Shown here piece after piece: positions 9,739 through 19,197 of a stretch of 64,000 nt of DNA; position 1 is the stretch's first letter; every line of letters starts with the position of its first letter. Where the stretch lies: positions 2,224,501 to 2,288,500 of the forward strand of contig NZ_CP041330.1 in the NCBI RefSeq assembly GCF_013394165.1. Reading direction: 5' to 3'. Source of the DNA: Pseudoalteromonas sp. Scap06 (GTDB lineage: Bacteria; Pseudomonadota; Gammaproteobacteria; Enterobacterales; Alteromonadaceae). The notes below the pieces were generated by a model. It made no database searches. It was given only the letters and a program-made list of their open reading frames with translations, and was not told where the DNA came from. Position numbers and translations under genes: made by a program.

Positions 9739-9886
9739 CCCACTAGAAGAAGCTCCTACACACGTGAAACTGGCTGTTGATTTAATTATGATTTTAGAGC
9801 AACACGATGTAGAGCCAGAAGAAGTATTAAAAGCGCTCGATATCGTAAAAAGTGACTTTGAAAATAAAGTAACAAAGCGCACTTAG
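9731..9886 (+). CDS. ybaM: YbaM-like small protein (DUF2496)
   Basis: 51 aa from ATG at 9731. APTHVKLAVDLIMILEQ and ALDIVKSDFENK match E. coli YbaM (DDVKLAVDLIMLLE, ALDIVKRDYEKK) closely from memory of that family. In E. coli ybaM is cotranscribed with priC, which is found three genes upstream here. Function is unknown. It overlaps the ComFB-like gene by 8 bp, and its stop codon lies in the stem of a terminator hairpin. Confidence 0.8.
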   Translation: MSNPLEEAPTHVKLAVDLIMILEQHDVEPEEVLKALDIVKSDFENKVTKRT

Positions 9887-9894
9887 CGCTTTTT
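9874..9894 (+). terminator. Rho-independent terminator of the dinG-ybaM group
   Basis: AAAGCGC and GCGCTTT pair around a 5-nt loop and run into TTTTT. The ybaM stop codon is in the hairpin. Confidence 0.75.
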
Positions 9895-9899
9895 ACTTC

Positions 9900-12065
9900 C
9901 TAAACGCAAACCCTATTTGTAGATTGTTGTACCAGTAACAATAACTGCGCGGCCGCTTTAGCATCATCTAATGCACGGTGATGGTTAGTTAAATCTAAAT
10001 TAAAGTGTGCAGATAAATTCCCCAGTGAGTACGACTTTAATCCCTTAAATGCTTTACGTGATTCAACAACGGTACATAGTTTTGGCATTTTAAAGTTGAT
10101 TCCCAGCCCATCAAGCTCTTTTTTAATAAAGCCATAATCAAAATTAACATTGTGAGCGACAAAAATACTACCCGAAAGCTTATCTAATAAAGTCGAAGCA
10201 ATGTCGCTAAATATAGGCGCATCACTTACCATGGCGTCGTTGATACCGGTTAGTTTAGTAATAAAACGAGGGATAGGCCGCTCTGGGTTTATCAGCGTAG
10301 TCCATGTATCAATAATGTTGCCTTGCTGTATTTTAACAACACCAATTTCGGTAATTCGGTTCCCCCCTTTTAGGCCCCCTGTTGTTTCAATATCTACCAC
10401 ACTATAAATCCGCTTAGGATCTACATACCAGTTTACCGCTGCAATATTTACGATAAAGCCACAGTTTTTTAAATTATCGATACTCACTAACTGGTTTCTT
10501 TTGAGCTTATCGCCAGGCGCTTTAACCTCTTCAAAATGAACGGCGTTATTATCAACAATCATTAAATCGGGATAACCATCTTTTAGCTGTCGGTAGTTCT
10601 TTGCCATATTTTTTAAATGCTGAAGTAAAGCCGTTATTGGGCTATTTAATATAAGCATCTCTACTGGCTTTAAAACATCTGGGTGCCACCTAAATAAGCC
10701 ATTTGGTTGCTCATAATACTTCGCGGCATGGTTACACACTAAACGCAGCAATTTGGGGGTACTATTACACGCAGCCAGCCGCGCTTCTATTTGTGAGGAT
10801 TGATTTAAGTAAAAGGAGTCTGTTTTTAACGCTTGTGGGAAAATATCAAATTCATTACAAAGCGACGTCGGGGTTTCAATAAATAGCTCTTGCCAAAAAA
10901 CCAGCGAAAATAGGCTTTGCCACAAAGTATTTTCAGTATAAAAAACCTGTTTGCCTTGACGAGTGTAGTGATCGCTTACACCTAACTCAACATCGCCGCG
11001 GTAGAGTTCATCAACTTCTATAATGCAGCGTGTACTGGCTAACATTTCACTGAGCCGCGAACGGGTTTGCTTGTTAAATTTACGCATTAAAAAGTCATCT
11101 GCAAAATACAGTAACTCATCAGTAAGCGGGTTTTCTATAATTTGCTCAAGCTGCGTTTTTACCCATTGCTTATTGCCTTGTCGATATTGCTCCCTTATTT
11201 GAATCTCGAGGGCTTGTGCATCGTCTTCGCAAGCATTAAGTACATCAAACGCAAGTGTTGGGTTAGTTGTTTTTAGTTGCTTATAAAGTATAACCAGTAA
11301 CTTGTTTTTTAACTCTTGTGCAAGATCCCCTAACGCTACTTCATTTATTAGCTTCTTTGCTAGTACCTCTCTTTCATTGTCATCTTTTGTATTTTTAAGC
11401 GTTAGCCGCAAACGGTTTAATGCATAGTTAGACTGCGCTTCCTCTATTGAATCAAAGCGCGACAAGCTTTCACTATGCTCTTGCCTAACAGGTGTTACGC
11501 CTAAATCTCGCAGTACAAATCGATTTTGATGATTAATATCGCCTGCACTGAGCCTGCCGATATATAAAAATTCAAAATACTCGTAATACTCTTCTCTATT
11601 ATTTATCACGTACTGATTATATAAGTGTGCAAGACACTCTGGCTTAGATTCAAAGAATGAACTAACTATTTCAACTAAGTTACTTTTAGCAGCGCTTTTT
11701 TTAAATAATGGCGGTTGTTCTTGCTTTTCTAGCAGCTCTGTTAAGGCCGGTTTTGTTAGGTGACTTAGTAGTTGCCTATAATCTTTATGAGAAGGTTCAG
11801 CAATTAACTTTGCCGCTTTTAATTTAAAAAGTGCTTGGTATGGCAAGCTAATTTCTTCGTAGTTTAATGATTGGGTTTGAACTAAATAAGGCTTACGAGA
11901 ATAAATGCGCGCCAACATACACTGGCTCTGTTCGTCGAGCGTGTTTATTTTACTAATAAATGAAATATGCTTTTGCTCGAGTAAATGCATGCATTTCTCG
12001 CTCACAAACGTTAATAGCTCTCTAAAATGTGCCAAATAATATTTCGCTGGTAACTCTTTTTTCAT
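9900..12065 (-). CDS. FAN1-like VRR-NUC nuclease fused to a DEDDh (DnaQ-like) exonuclease
   Basis: 721 aa from ATG at 12063-12065. Residues 1 to about 545 resemble bacterial FAN1: an N-terminal YYLAHFRELL region, a helical middle, and a C-terminal VRR-NUC domain with GYPDLMIVD near 497 followed by FEEVKAPGD and a downstream Gln (the PD-EVK active site). Residues about 550-715 are a complete DEDDh 3'-5' exonuclease: VVDIETTGG (D, E), HNVNFDYG (D) and HHRALDDAK (H, D). FAN1 cuts branched and cross-linked DNA, and a DnaQ-type exonuclease could trim the product. The upstream ATG at 12075-12077 overlaps a near-perfect LexA box, so I prefer the inner start. Roles are inferred from domains. Confidence 0.85.
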   Translation of the reverse strand: MKKELPAKYYLAHFRELLTFVSEKCMHLLEQKHISFISKINTLDEQSQCMLARIYSRKPYLVQTQSLNYEEISLPYQALFKLKAAKLIAEPSHKDYRQLLSHLTKPALTELLEKQEQPPLFKKSAAKSNLVEIVSSFFESKPECLAHLYNQYVINNREEYYEYFEFLYIGRLSAGDINHQNRFVLRDLGVTPVRQEHSESLSRFDSIEEAQSNYALNRLRLTLKNTKDDNEREVLAKKLINEVALGDLAQELKNKLLVILYKQLKTTNPTLAFDVLNACEDDAQALEIQIREQYRQGNKQWVKTQLEQIIENPLTDELLYFADDFLMRKFNKQTRSRLSEMLASTRCIIEVDELYRGDVELGVSDHYTRQGKQVFYTENTLWQSLFSLVFWQELFIETPTSLCNEFDIFPQALKTDSFYLNQSSQIEARLAACNSTPKLLRLVCNHAAKYYEQPNGLFRWHPDVLKPVEMLILNSPITALLQHLKNMAKNYRQLKDGYPDLMIVDNNAVHFEEVKAPGDKLKRNQLVSIDNLKNCGFIVNIAAVNWYVDPKRIYSVVDIETTGGLKGGNRITEIGVVKIQQGNIIDTWTTLINPERPIPRFITKLTGINDAMVSDAPIFSDIASTLLDKLSGSIFVAHNVNFDYGFIKKELDGLGINFKMPKLCTVVESRKAFKGLKSYSLGNLSAHFNLDLTNHHRALDDAKAAAQLLLLVQQSTNRVCV

Positions 12066-12076
12066 AAAACCGCCCA

Positions 12077-12096
12077 TACTGTATATAAAAACAGTA
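12077..12096. promoter_or_regulatory. LexA SOS box of the FAN1/exonuclease gene
   Basis: TACTGTATATAAAAACAGTA contains CTGT-N8-ACAG exactly, with symmetric TA flanks, and differs from the E. coli consensus only in the central AT spacer. It lies 12-31 bp before the proposed start. I regard it as a strong SOS operator. Confidence 0.8.
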
Positions 12097-12255
12097 TCTA
12101 GTATCTCGTTATTTTTATCAACCCAATAAAATTTTTATGCATACGTATTACTATTGAAATATCTTTTTTAGCGTGATCACTCTGTGCTAAGGTTGCCAGC
12201 AAATTTAGTGCTACTTTAACTACATTACACATAATAAAAATTAGGATTGAACAAC

Positions 12256-13680
12256 ATGACGACACAGCATGCAACTAAAGGTGAGCATAGCGCACAGACT
12301 AAGTGCTCGCTTTTATATGTTATTTTTATATCGGCCGTTGCCGCTATTGGTGGCTTTTTATTTGGTTTCGATTCGGGCGTTATAAACGGCACCGTATCGG
12401 CATTAGGTAATACATTTAACTCAAGCAGTGTTGCAACTGGTTTTAATGTTGCATCTGTATTATTAGGTTGTGCGCTGGGGGCTTTAGCTGCTGGCCCATT
12501 AGCTGACAAATTTGGCCGTCGCGCTATTATGATTGTCACTGCCATTATATTTGCAGTCAGCGCTTTTGGCTCTGGGGTTGCCGATAGTTCTGCTGAGTTT
12601 ATTTTTTACCGCTTATTTGGCGGATTAGGCATAGGTGCAGCCTCTGTTTTAGCACCTGCTTATATTGCAGAAGTAGCACCAGCAAGTTTACGTGGTCGTT
12701 TAGCGACATTACAACAACTCGCTATCGTACTTGGTTTATTTGCAGCCTTTTTAAGTAATTACCTAATTGCTAACGCCGCTGGCGGTGCCGAAGGTATTTT
12801 AATGTTAGATTTAGCCGCATGGCGCTGGATGTTTTGGGCTGAACTTGTTCCTGCAGGCTTATTTTTAATTGGCGTACTTTTTATTCCTGAGTCACCGCGT
12901 TACCTAGTCGCACAAGGTAAACTTAAACACGCTAAAACTGTATTTAATAAAATCTCAAATGACGATGCTGATACGCAAATCAATGACGTGAAACAGTCTC
13001 TGCAAAGTGATAAAAAACCAAGTATTCGCGACTTATTTATTGATGGCAGTAAAAAAGTACATCCTATTGTTTGGGTGGGTGTGGCTTTATCAGTTTTCCA
13101 ACAATTTGTTGGTATTAACGTGGTATTTTATTACGGCTCAGAGCTATGGCAAGCCGCTGGTTTTGATGAATCACAATCACTGTTTATTAATGTACTTGCA
13201 GGCACCACCAATATTTTATCTACCTTTATAGCTATTGCCTTAGTCGATAAAGTAGGCCGTAAGCCACTATTATTGGTAGGTAGCATAGGTATGTTTATTA
13301 GTTTAAGTGCACTTACCTACACCTTTGGAAGTGCAGGCCTTGATGAAGCGGGCAAGTTAGCACTTAGCGAAAATATGGGTACCTTTGCATTAATAATGGC
13401 TAATTTATTTGTGGTATTTTTTGGCTTAAGCTGGGGCCCTATTGTATGGGTACTACTTGGTGAAATGTTCAATAACCGTATTCGCGGAGCAGCCCTTGCT
13501 GTTGCAGCTAGCGCACAATGGATAGCTAACTTTGCTATTACTATGACCTTCCCGATTATGCTCGGCAGTATTGGTTTAGCAGGTGCTTATGGCTTTTACA
13601 CTCTTTCGGCATTTATTAGTGTATTTTTTGTGGTTAAATACATCAAAGAAACACGCGGCATGAAATTAGAGTCAATGTAA
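12256..13680 (+). CDS. MFS sugar porter (sugar:proton symporter)
   Basis: 474 aa with 12 predicted membrane segments. Sugar-porter signatures are all present: GFLFGFDSGVINGT in helix 1, ADKFGRRAIM in loop 2-3, YRLFGGLGIGAASVLAPAYI, PESPRYLV before the central loop, QQFVGINVVFYYG in helix 7, DKVGRKPLL and the closing KETRG. Homologues such as XylE, GalP and GlcP carry hexoses or pentoses; the substrate is open. An AGGA Shine-Dalgarno at 12243 decides for ATG 12256 over the TTG nine bases upstream. It stands alone. Confidence 0.9.
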   Translation: MTTQHATKGEHSAQTKCSLLYVIFISAVAAIGGFLFGFDSGVINGTVSALGNTFNSSSVATGFNVASVLLGCALGALAAGPLADKFGRRAIMIVTAIIFAVSAFGSGVADSSAEFIFYRLFGGLGIGAASVLAPAYIAEVAPASLRGRLATLQQLAIVLGLFAAFLSNYLIANAAGGAEGILMLDLAAWRWMFWAELVPAGLFLIGVLFIPESPRYLVAQGKLKHAKTVFNKISNDDADTQINDVKQSLQSDKKPSIRDLFIDGSKKVHPIVWVGVALSVFQQFVGINVVFYYGSELWQAAGFDESQSLFINVLAGTTNILSTFIAIALVDKVGRKPLLLVGSIGMFISLSALTYTFGSAGLDEAGKLALSENMGTFALIMANLFVVFFGLSWGPIVWVLLGEMFNNRIRGAALAVAASAQWIANFAITMTFPIMLGSIGLAGAYGFYTLSAFISVFFVVKYIKETRGMKLESM

Positions 13681-13686
13681 TTATAT

Positions 13687-13726
13687 AGCCTGAGTAGCGC
13701 CGACTTTCCATTAGTTTACTCAGGCT
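13687..13726. terminator. Long perfect hairpin between convergent genes
   Basis: AGCCTGAGTA and TACTCAGGCT pair perfectly around a 20-nt loop, between the sugar porter and the convergent hybrid kinase. There is no clear T-run on either strand, so it is an atypical terminator or mRNA 3' stabiliser. Confidence 0.5.
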
Positions 13727-13842
13727 AATCCCCCCATTCTATTATCTTATTTTTCTGCTCATAAAACTAATTAGATACATTTAACCATTTGGCAAGCGGA
13801 TACTCTCTGGCACGGTGTAAGCTTTTGCCTGTTGAACTATTA

Positions 13843-16599
13843 TCAGCTGAGAATGTTACCAATCACAGTGTATAAATCATCACTATTAATTGGTTTGGCA
13901 ATAAAGTCATCCATACCTGCTATTAAACATCGCTGTTTATCTTCTTCATAGGCATTAGCCGTAATCGCTACTATAGGCACTCGCAAACCTGTTTTAACTT
14001 CCATAACTCTAATCGTACGTGTGCATTCATAGCCATCCATATTAGGCATTTGGCAATCCATTAAAATCAAATCAAACGATTGATCTTTTAATACATCAAG
14101 AGCCTTAACACCATCCTCGGCCATAACTATCACCGCTTCAGTCGGCTCCAACATTTTTGAAATAACATGTCGGTTAATCGCATTATCTTCAACTAACAGT
14201 ATGTGCTTACCCAACAGGTTTGGTTGCATAGCTGTTTTTTTAGGTAATGTTGATGGGGCTTCTGCTGATTTTGGTGCACTAATGCTAAATGTAAACGTAC
14301 TACCTTTACCCTCTTCGCTATGTAACTGAATTTCACCGTCCATCATTTTTATTAGCTTTTGAGAAATAGCCAACCCGAGCCCTGTTCCTCCATATTTACG
14401 CGCAACGCCCACATCAGCTTGAGTAAATTCGCTAAATAACAGTGATTGCTGTGCCTTCGCAATACCAATACCACTATCTTCAACGCTAACTTGAAGCTTA
14501 TTATCGTGATAATCAAACGATAAATTTACAAAGCCTTGCTGCGTAAATTTATACGCATTAGAGAGTAAATTTATGATCACCTGATTTAAGCGTAATTCAT
14601 CAATACTAATACACTGTGGCAAATTATTAGTTTGAATAACCGTAAATTCTACCTCTTTGGCAGCAACAATCGAGGAAAATAAAGAGCGTATATTTTCGAT
14701 AAATGGAGTTAGCTGCGTGGGCCTAATATTTAGCTCCATGGCATTTGCTTCAATTTTAGAAAAATCTAAAATATCGTTAAGAATATTAAGCAAGTTTTTG
14801 GCACTTTTTTGCTGTGTGATTAACAATTCCTTTTGTTCGGTACTCAAGGACTGATCTCGAAGCAAAACCTCTCCCATACCTAATATGCCATTCATAGGTG
14901 TTCTAAGTTCATGACTCATGTTTGCTAAAAATTGTGACTTAGCAATATTTGCTTCATTGGCGAGTTTAACCGTTTGTGTTAATTCAGTTGTTTGCTCTGC
15001 GACTTTACTTTCTAATTGCTGATTAAATTGGCTAAGCTGCTTATTGAGTTCTTCATTTTCTATATTAGATGCTTCTAAATTGCCAATTGAATGCTGTAAC
15101 GCACTGCCCAACATGTCAAATTGATACTGCAATTGTAGTACTTCATACCAACTAGATTCCGTATTGAATACCTGCTTTTTTGTTTTGCTAAAGTCTTGAA
15201 TTAAATTAGTCAGCTCTCTAATTGGCTTGGTAAGTAAGTGAGTAAATTTATAAATAAACAACACAACCAATACCATCGAAATTAAGCCTAGTAGCATGGT
15301 TGGCAACCATGTACCCACGACCACTATGGTTATGTACTTTCGATTATAAAAAGAAATGACCTGCCAACCATTTTTGTCATCAATAAACTGACTGGTGTGA
15401 TACATTTCATTATCAGCAGAGCGAAATAGTTGGCTGTTAGGTTGACGCTGAGCTTTAAAAGCTTGCAGGTTAAAGTCACTCAGTGCAGTAAACTGATTTA
15501 GTGAACTAAATACTACTTTTTTGTTGGCATCTAAAATTACTAACTGCCCTTTATATTCAAATAAGTCCGGAATAAATCGCTCTAGTCGGTCTAGTTGGAG
15601 CGAGCCCTCAATAACACCATAAAATTCATCATCTCTATAAATAGGAGCGGAAAGTGCTACGATCGGTTGATTCCCTAATCCCCTTCCTCGAAATACACCA
15701 CTGCTATAACCGAAAGGGTACTGCTGAGCTTGAGAAAAATAAGAGCGATCATTAACATAACGCTGCTCTTTAGTTAGTCCACTTAGTAGCTCGCTCGGCA
15801 TGCTGTTTTTAACAAGGCCCTTTGGACTGGCATAAAGGCTAGTTAAAAAACCTGGATATAAAGCCATCAACTGCTCTAACTGAGGCTGAATTTGTCCACC
15901 AACGCTAATTGTATTACTGGTCATTACAACCGCGTTTTTATGAAACTGTAAATAATCATTGAGCTGAGTGCTAATTGATTGAGACTGCTCTTCGAGTTGC
16001 GTATTCACTTCGTATTCTAAACGCGAATAATGCTGATTAACCAAAGAAACACTGGTGATCAACACCACTAAAATAATGATAACGCTAACAATATAACTTA
16101 AAATACGTGCAAGAGGTTGTCCTTGATAGACTCGACTGGCATGAGGAACAAACAGACTGACCAAGTCGACCAGGGCCAATGCAATCATGGCATTTATTAA
16201 GTACTTTGAGGCAGCCACAACAAGTGTGAGCCAAGGCAGGCCTATAACAAAGTGACCCAAAAACCACACCAGTGGTAAACCTACTAAAAACCAAAATACA
16301 GCGCCTAAGGGAAGTATTGGCTTAGAACGCTTTAAACAAAAGGCATAAAGCCAAAACAGCTCAAGCACATAAACAACACTGTTCCAGCTATGTCCCCAGC
16401 GATAAAATAAAAAACCAGTTACAATCGCTAAGCTAAGGAGAGAATAACGAAGCCCTGCAAACACTAGGCTAAGTATTACAAACGTCTGACCAAATAAAAA
16501 TTCAGAGCTATCAAAAAAATACAGAGGTAAAAGATTAACGCAACCTCCAATAAGCCCGAGTAATATTGCCAGCGCCCATTTATTCCTCTGAGATGTCAT
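13843..16599 (-). CDS. Hybrid sensor histidine kinase/response regulator
   Basis: 918 aa. Six or so membrane segments fill residues 1-150. A further segment near 170-190 leads to a periplasmic Cache-like sensor to about 410 ([10 protein letters not shown] and [10 protein letters not shown] bracket it), then a membrane segment, a HAMP-like linker and a coiled coil. The kinase core follows: [10 protein letters not shown] (phospho-His), [11 protein letters not shown] (N box), [12 protein letters not shown] and [10 protein letters not shown] (G boxes). A C-terminal receiver carries the phospho-Asp in [13 protein letters not shown]. No output domain or His-phosphotransfer domain is included, so a separate partner is expected. 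The ligand is unknown. The gene is the last chromosomal gene before the island. Confidence 0.92.
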   Translation of the reverse strand: MTSQRNKWALAILLGLIGGCVNLLPLYFFDSSEFLFGQTFVILSLVFAGLRYSLLSLAIVTGFLFYRWGHSWNSVVYVLELFWLYAFCLKRSKPILPLGAVFWFLVGLPLVWFLGHFVIGLPWLTLVVAASKYLINAMIALALVDLVSLFVPHASRVYQGQPLARILSYIVSVIIILVVLITSVSLVNQHYSRLEYEVNTQLEEQSQSISTQLNDYLQFHKNAVVMTSNTISVGGQIQPQLEQLMALYPGFLTSLYASPKGLVKNSMPSELLSGLTKEQRYVNDRSYFSQAQQYPFGYSSGVFRGRGLGNQPIVALSAPIYRDDEFYGVIEGSLQLDRLERFIPDLFEYKGQLVILDANKKVVFSSLNQFTALSDFNLQAFKAQRQPNSQLFRSADNEMYHTSQFIDDKNGWQVISFYNRKYITIVVVGTWLPTMLLGLISMVLVVLFIYKFTHLLTKPIRELTNLIQDFSKTKKQVFNTESSWYEVLQLQYQFDMLGSALQHSIGNLEASNIENEELNKQLSQFNQQLESKVAEQTTELTQTVKLANEANIAKSQFLANMSHELRTPMNGILGMGEVLLRDQSLSTEQKELLITQQKSAKNLLNILNDILDFSKIEANAMELNIRPTQLTPFIENIRSLFSSIVAAKEVEFTVIQTNNLPQCISIDELRLNQVIINLLSNAYKFTQQGFVNLSFDYHDNKLQVSVEDSGIGIAKAQQSLLFSEFTQADVGVARKYGGTGLGLAISQKLIKMMDGEIQLHSEEGKGSTFTFSISAPKSAEAPSTLPKKTAMQPNLLGKHILLVEDNAINRHVISKMLEPTEAVIVMAEDGVKALDVLKDQSFDLILMDCQMPNMDGYECTRTIRVMEVKTGLRVPIVAITANAYEEDKQRCLIAGMDDFIAKPINSDDLYTVIGNILS

Positions 16600-16787
16600 A
16601 TTGACCCTTAATAGCTTTATTGAACACCTGCGGCGTAAAGTATAATCACGAGTTTTAATTATTACTTACCCATTAGCTATTGTCTATAAAGACAAAGAAT
16701 TAGCTAAGTGCGTAAAAGCTAGAATTAGCGCACGAATAACAAAATAAAATATTAGAAAATAGATAAATGGAATTTTAATACACCCAA

Positions 16788-16917
16788 TGTTGTTTGAAGT
16801 GTAAGTTGGCATAAGATTGAAGCTTATAATGGCATAAAGTTACTAAATACAGGCTTTATGTAGCTAACCACTTAATAATACAGCCCAGTTTAGTTGACTG
16901 CTCTGTGCCTTGAGCAG
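16788..16917 (+). repeat. Left end of unit A with two TnsB-like sites
   Basis: Starts TGTTGTTTGAAG. Two similar 21-bp sites follow at 16794-16814 and 16817-16837, each of the form TTGAAG-N5-AT or GT-GGCATAA. The segment is homologous to 23403-23579 (left end of unit B) up to a shared GAGCAG. Compared with that copy it lacks about 47 bp, consistent with a deletion fusing the first two sites. TGT termini with serial inward sites are the hallmark of Tn7-type ends. Confidence 0.75.
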
Positions 16918-17033
16918 ACCTTGAAAATCTTTAATGTCCAAAATCAAGATTTGATAATCATATAGAAAGCTTCTCGAGTTTTTCGATACAGTTGTGTTGA
17001 CCAAAACATAAACTGTATTTCGAGGAGCTTGGT

Positions 17034-17887
17034 ATGAAACTATATGGTGGCATTGACTTGTATTCAAAAAATTTTGTTGTTGCTATCATTAATGAACAAG
17101 GTGAAACACTTACCGTTAAGCGTTTAAATAATGACATGTCTGTCATTTTATCTTTTCTAAGTCCTTATAAAGACAACTTAAAAGAGCTTGTTGTCGAATC
17201 AACATTTAATTGGTACTGGTTAGTCGACGCTTTAATGGATACAGAGTTTAAAGTCCACTAAAAACTTATTAATCAGTACAAAGTTGTTACATGCGACATC
17301 TTGGATATAAGCTCAGTAGCAACAAAATAAAACAAATGGCCGCTATCAGAAAAGGCGTTGATACTGAGCAGGTACATGCAGACTTTAGCTCAATGAATAC
17401 AGCACTGTCAGTCATTTCTAACCTCTCATTAATACGCTGTGCCCAACAGCAAATTAATGTGATAGAAGGCGCTATTTTAAAACAAACATCACTCTCCCCT
17501 GAGTTTATGAACCTAGCCAGTATTGATGGAATTGGGAATACCTTAGCACTGACCATTATGTTAGAGACAGGCACTATTAAACGTTTTAATAGCCCAGGGA
17601 ATTTCTCATCGTATTGTCGCTGTGTTAAAGGAGCAAGGTACAGTAATGGAAAGAAAAAAGGCGCTACGAATCAGAAGAATGGTAATCGTTATTTAGCGTG
17701 GGCTTTTACTGAGGCCGCTAATTTTGCCATTCGGTACAACCCGACAATCAAAAAATATTATCAACGAAAACTGGCTAAAACGAACCAAGTTATCGCAATT
17801 AAAACGGTTGCGCATAAGCTCGCAAGAGCCTGTTATCACAGGCTTAAAGATAATGTTCCATTTGATGAACACAAGGCTTTTTCCTAG
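17034..17887 (+). pseudogene. IS110-family transposase remnant, internally deleted
   Basis: The N-terminal part (17034-17261) has GGIDLYSKNF with the first catalytic Asp and VVESTFNWYW with the Glu of the DEDD RuvC-like domain. It then stops at TAA. The C-terminal part (17291-17887) has the Tnp_20 region: IDGIGNTLALTIMLETG, NPGN-type FSSYCRCVKGA, KKKGATNQKNGNRYLAWAF. Family members are about 330-340 aa; the two parts total 273 aa, so roughly 60-70 residues, including the later catalytic Asp pair, are missing. It cannot be active. It lies just inside the left end of unit A. A Shine-Dalgarno GAGGAGC precedes the start. Confidence 0.85.
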
Positions 17888-18582
17888 CGACGAAAAAACA
17901 AATTAGGTTAATGTGTTGAGCTAGTAATGGGGTTGGTAAAACCACTAGATTTGATTGAGCCTGCACGTTAACCGCTCATATTTTAAATACTGGATATGCC
18001 CAATGTTTGAGCCACCAAGGGCTGGTTATGTTCAAGCATAAACCACAGAATTGTTACAGCGCAGTGTGTAAACACAGCCAGAAACTGGACTGACATTGGT
18101 ACTAAACGATGACTGAGGCGAAAGCCAAGGGCATTAATTAATCATCAATAATGCTTAATTAAACTGCCTAAATTCATATCGCGTTTTTTACCTAAGCCAT
18201 AGTGCATATTCACACCAATCGACGTTATTACTAGGTGCGTAGTCATATTTAAATTGAGTTTAAACAATAAAAAACACTTAGTTTTTGAATAAAAGATCAA
18301 GGAAACACAGCTGCCTGCTTGACCGGAACTTTCTAATGGGTGACCCCATTCACTTCAAAAATATTAAAGGATGATTGGTGGCAACTAAATTGTGACCTTG
18401 AACTAAATTCTTCACCTGAATTTAAGATAGAAAAAAATCAGTATCTTTAAAAAAGTTTTATCAACTCATCTAAAAAACGTGGGTGCTCCAACAATTGTTT
18501 TTAGCTATTCCTTTCTTTTTTATTGGTGGTATACCTTGGTTAGTTTGGGGTGTTTCCGTGCGAATTTGATGCTGTTCGCGTG
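17888..18582. other. Non-coding stretch after the IS110 remnant
   Basis: Nearly 700 bp without a credible gene. The first 250-300 bp probably include the right flank of the IS110 element. IS110 elements keep a bridge-type RNA in one non-coding flank; the 115 bp before 17034 and this stretch are both candidates but I cannot fold them reliably. From about 18140 to 18580 the sequence is AT-rich and I see nothing further, apart from the promoter-distal side of the response regulator gene. Confidence 0.4.
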
Positions 18583-19197
18583 TTAAATTAGGTTTTGATT
18601 AATGGCTTTTATAACGGCCTGAGTGCGGTCTTCTACCTCTAACTTAGCAAGGATTTGTGACACATGATTACGAATAGTCCCCTCAGAGTTATCTAATTTT
18701 TTGGCAATCACTTTGTTCGACATGCCTAAAGACAAACACTGCAATACGGTTTGTTCTTTGCCTGTTAAGCAGAGCTGAGGGCTTAACTGCTTTTTGAGTA
18801 AAAAATCAGTCACCGCACTTTGCAATACTCGCTCACCTGCAACGACCTGCTTGATAGCGCTAATAAGTTCTTCAAGCTCAATGTTTTTAAGCACATACCC
18901 ACGAGCACCTAGATTAAGGGCTTTGACTAATACATCACAATCTTCAAATGTGGTAATGATCAGCACAGGGGTTTTATCACCCTTTTCACGCATTTTTTGC
19001 AGCACGCCGAGCCCATCTAAATTCGGCATTCTCATATCGAGTAAAGCAATGTCAAAACTATGCTCAGCTAATAGTGCAAGCGCTTGTAAGCCATCTTCAG
19101 CTTGGGCTTCGATATTAATGGCGCTATCGAGGTTAAGTAAATTAGCGAGGCCTAAACGAACTAAGGTCTGATCTTCAACTAGTAGGCACTTTATCAT
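18583..19197 (-). CDS. NarL/LuxR-type response regulator
   Basis: 204 aa. Receiver domain at 1-120 with acidic pocket VEDQ, phospho-Asp in IALLDMRMPNLDG, Thr in LIITTFED and Lys in GYVLKNIE. The C-terminal GerE-type HTH at about 140-200 has LTGKEQTVLQCLSLGMSNK and the recognition helix EGTIRNHVSQILAKL. It overlaps the upstream histidine kinase gene by 23 bp, forming a cognate pair. Pairs of this DesK-DesR/LiaSR type often control a neighbouring membrane gene, and the divergent acyltransferase is the obvious candidate. It is cargo of unit A. Confidence 0.92.
   Translation of the reverse strand: MIKCLLVEDQTLVRLGLANLLNLDSAINIEAQAEDGLQALALLAEHSFDIALLDMRMPNLDGLGVLQKMREKGDKTPVLIITTFEDCDVLVKALNLGARGYVLKNIELEELISAIKQVVAGERVLQSAVTDFLLKKQLSPQLCLTGKEQTVLQCLSLGMSNKVIAKKLDNSEGTIRNHVSQILAKLEVEDRTQAVIKAINQNLI

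Noticed and set aside
16600..16787. The region left of unit A as a third copy of the 243-bp repeat
   Set aside because: Only the final CACCCAA and general AT-richness are shared; the rest does not align. It is taken as native chromosome.
16864..17067. Minus-strand ORF of 67 codons across the left end and IS110 start
   Set aside because: It crosses the boundary between two unrelated sequences and is in a different frame from the conserved tail.
18309..18330. CAGCTGCCTGCTTGACCGGAAC resembles half of a CRISPR repeat
   Set aside because: Only the first dozen bases fit, there is no stem partner CGGCAG and no second copy at 60 bp. Treated as chance.
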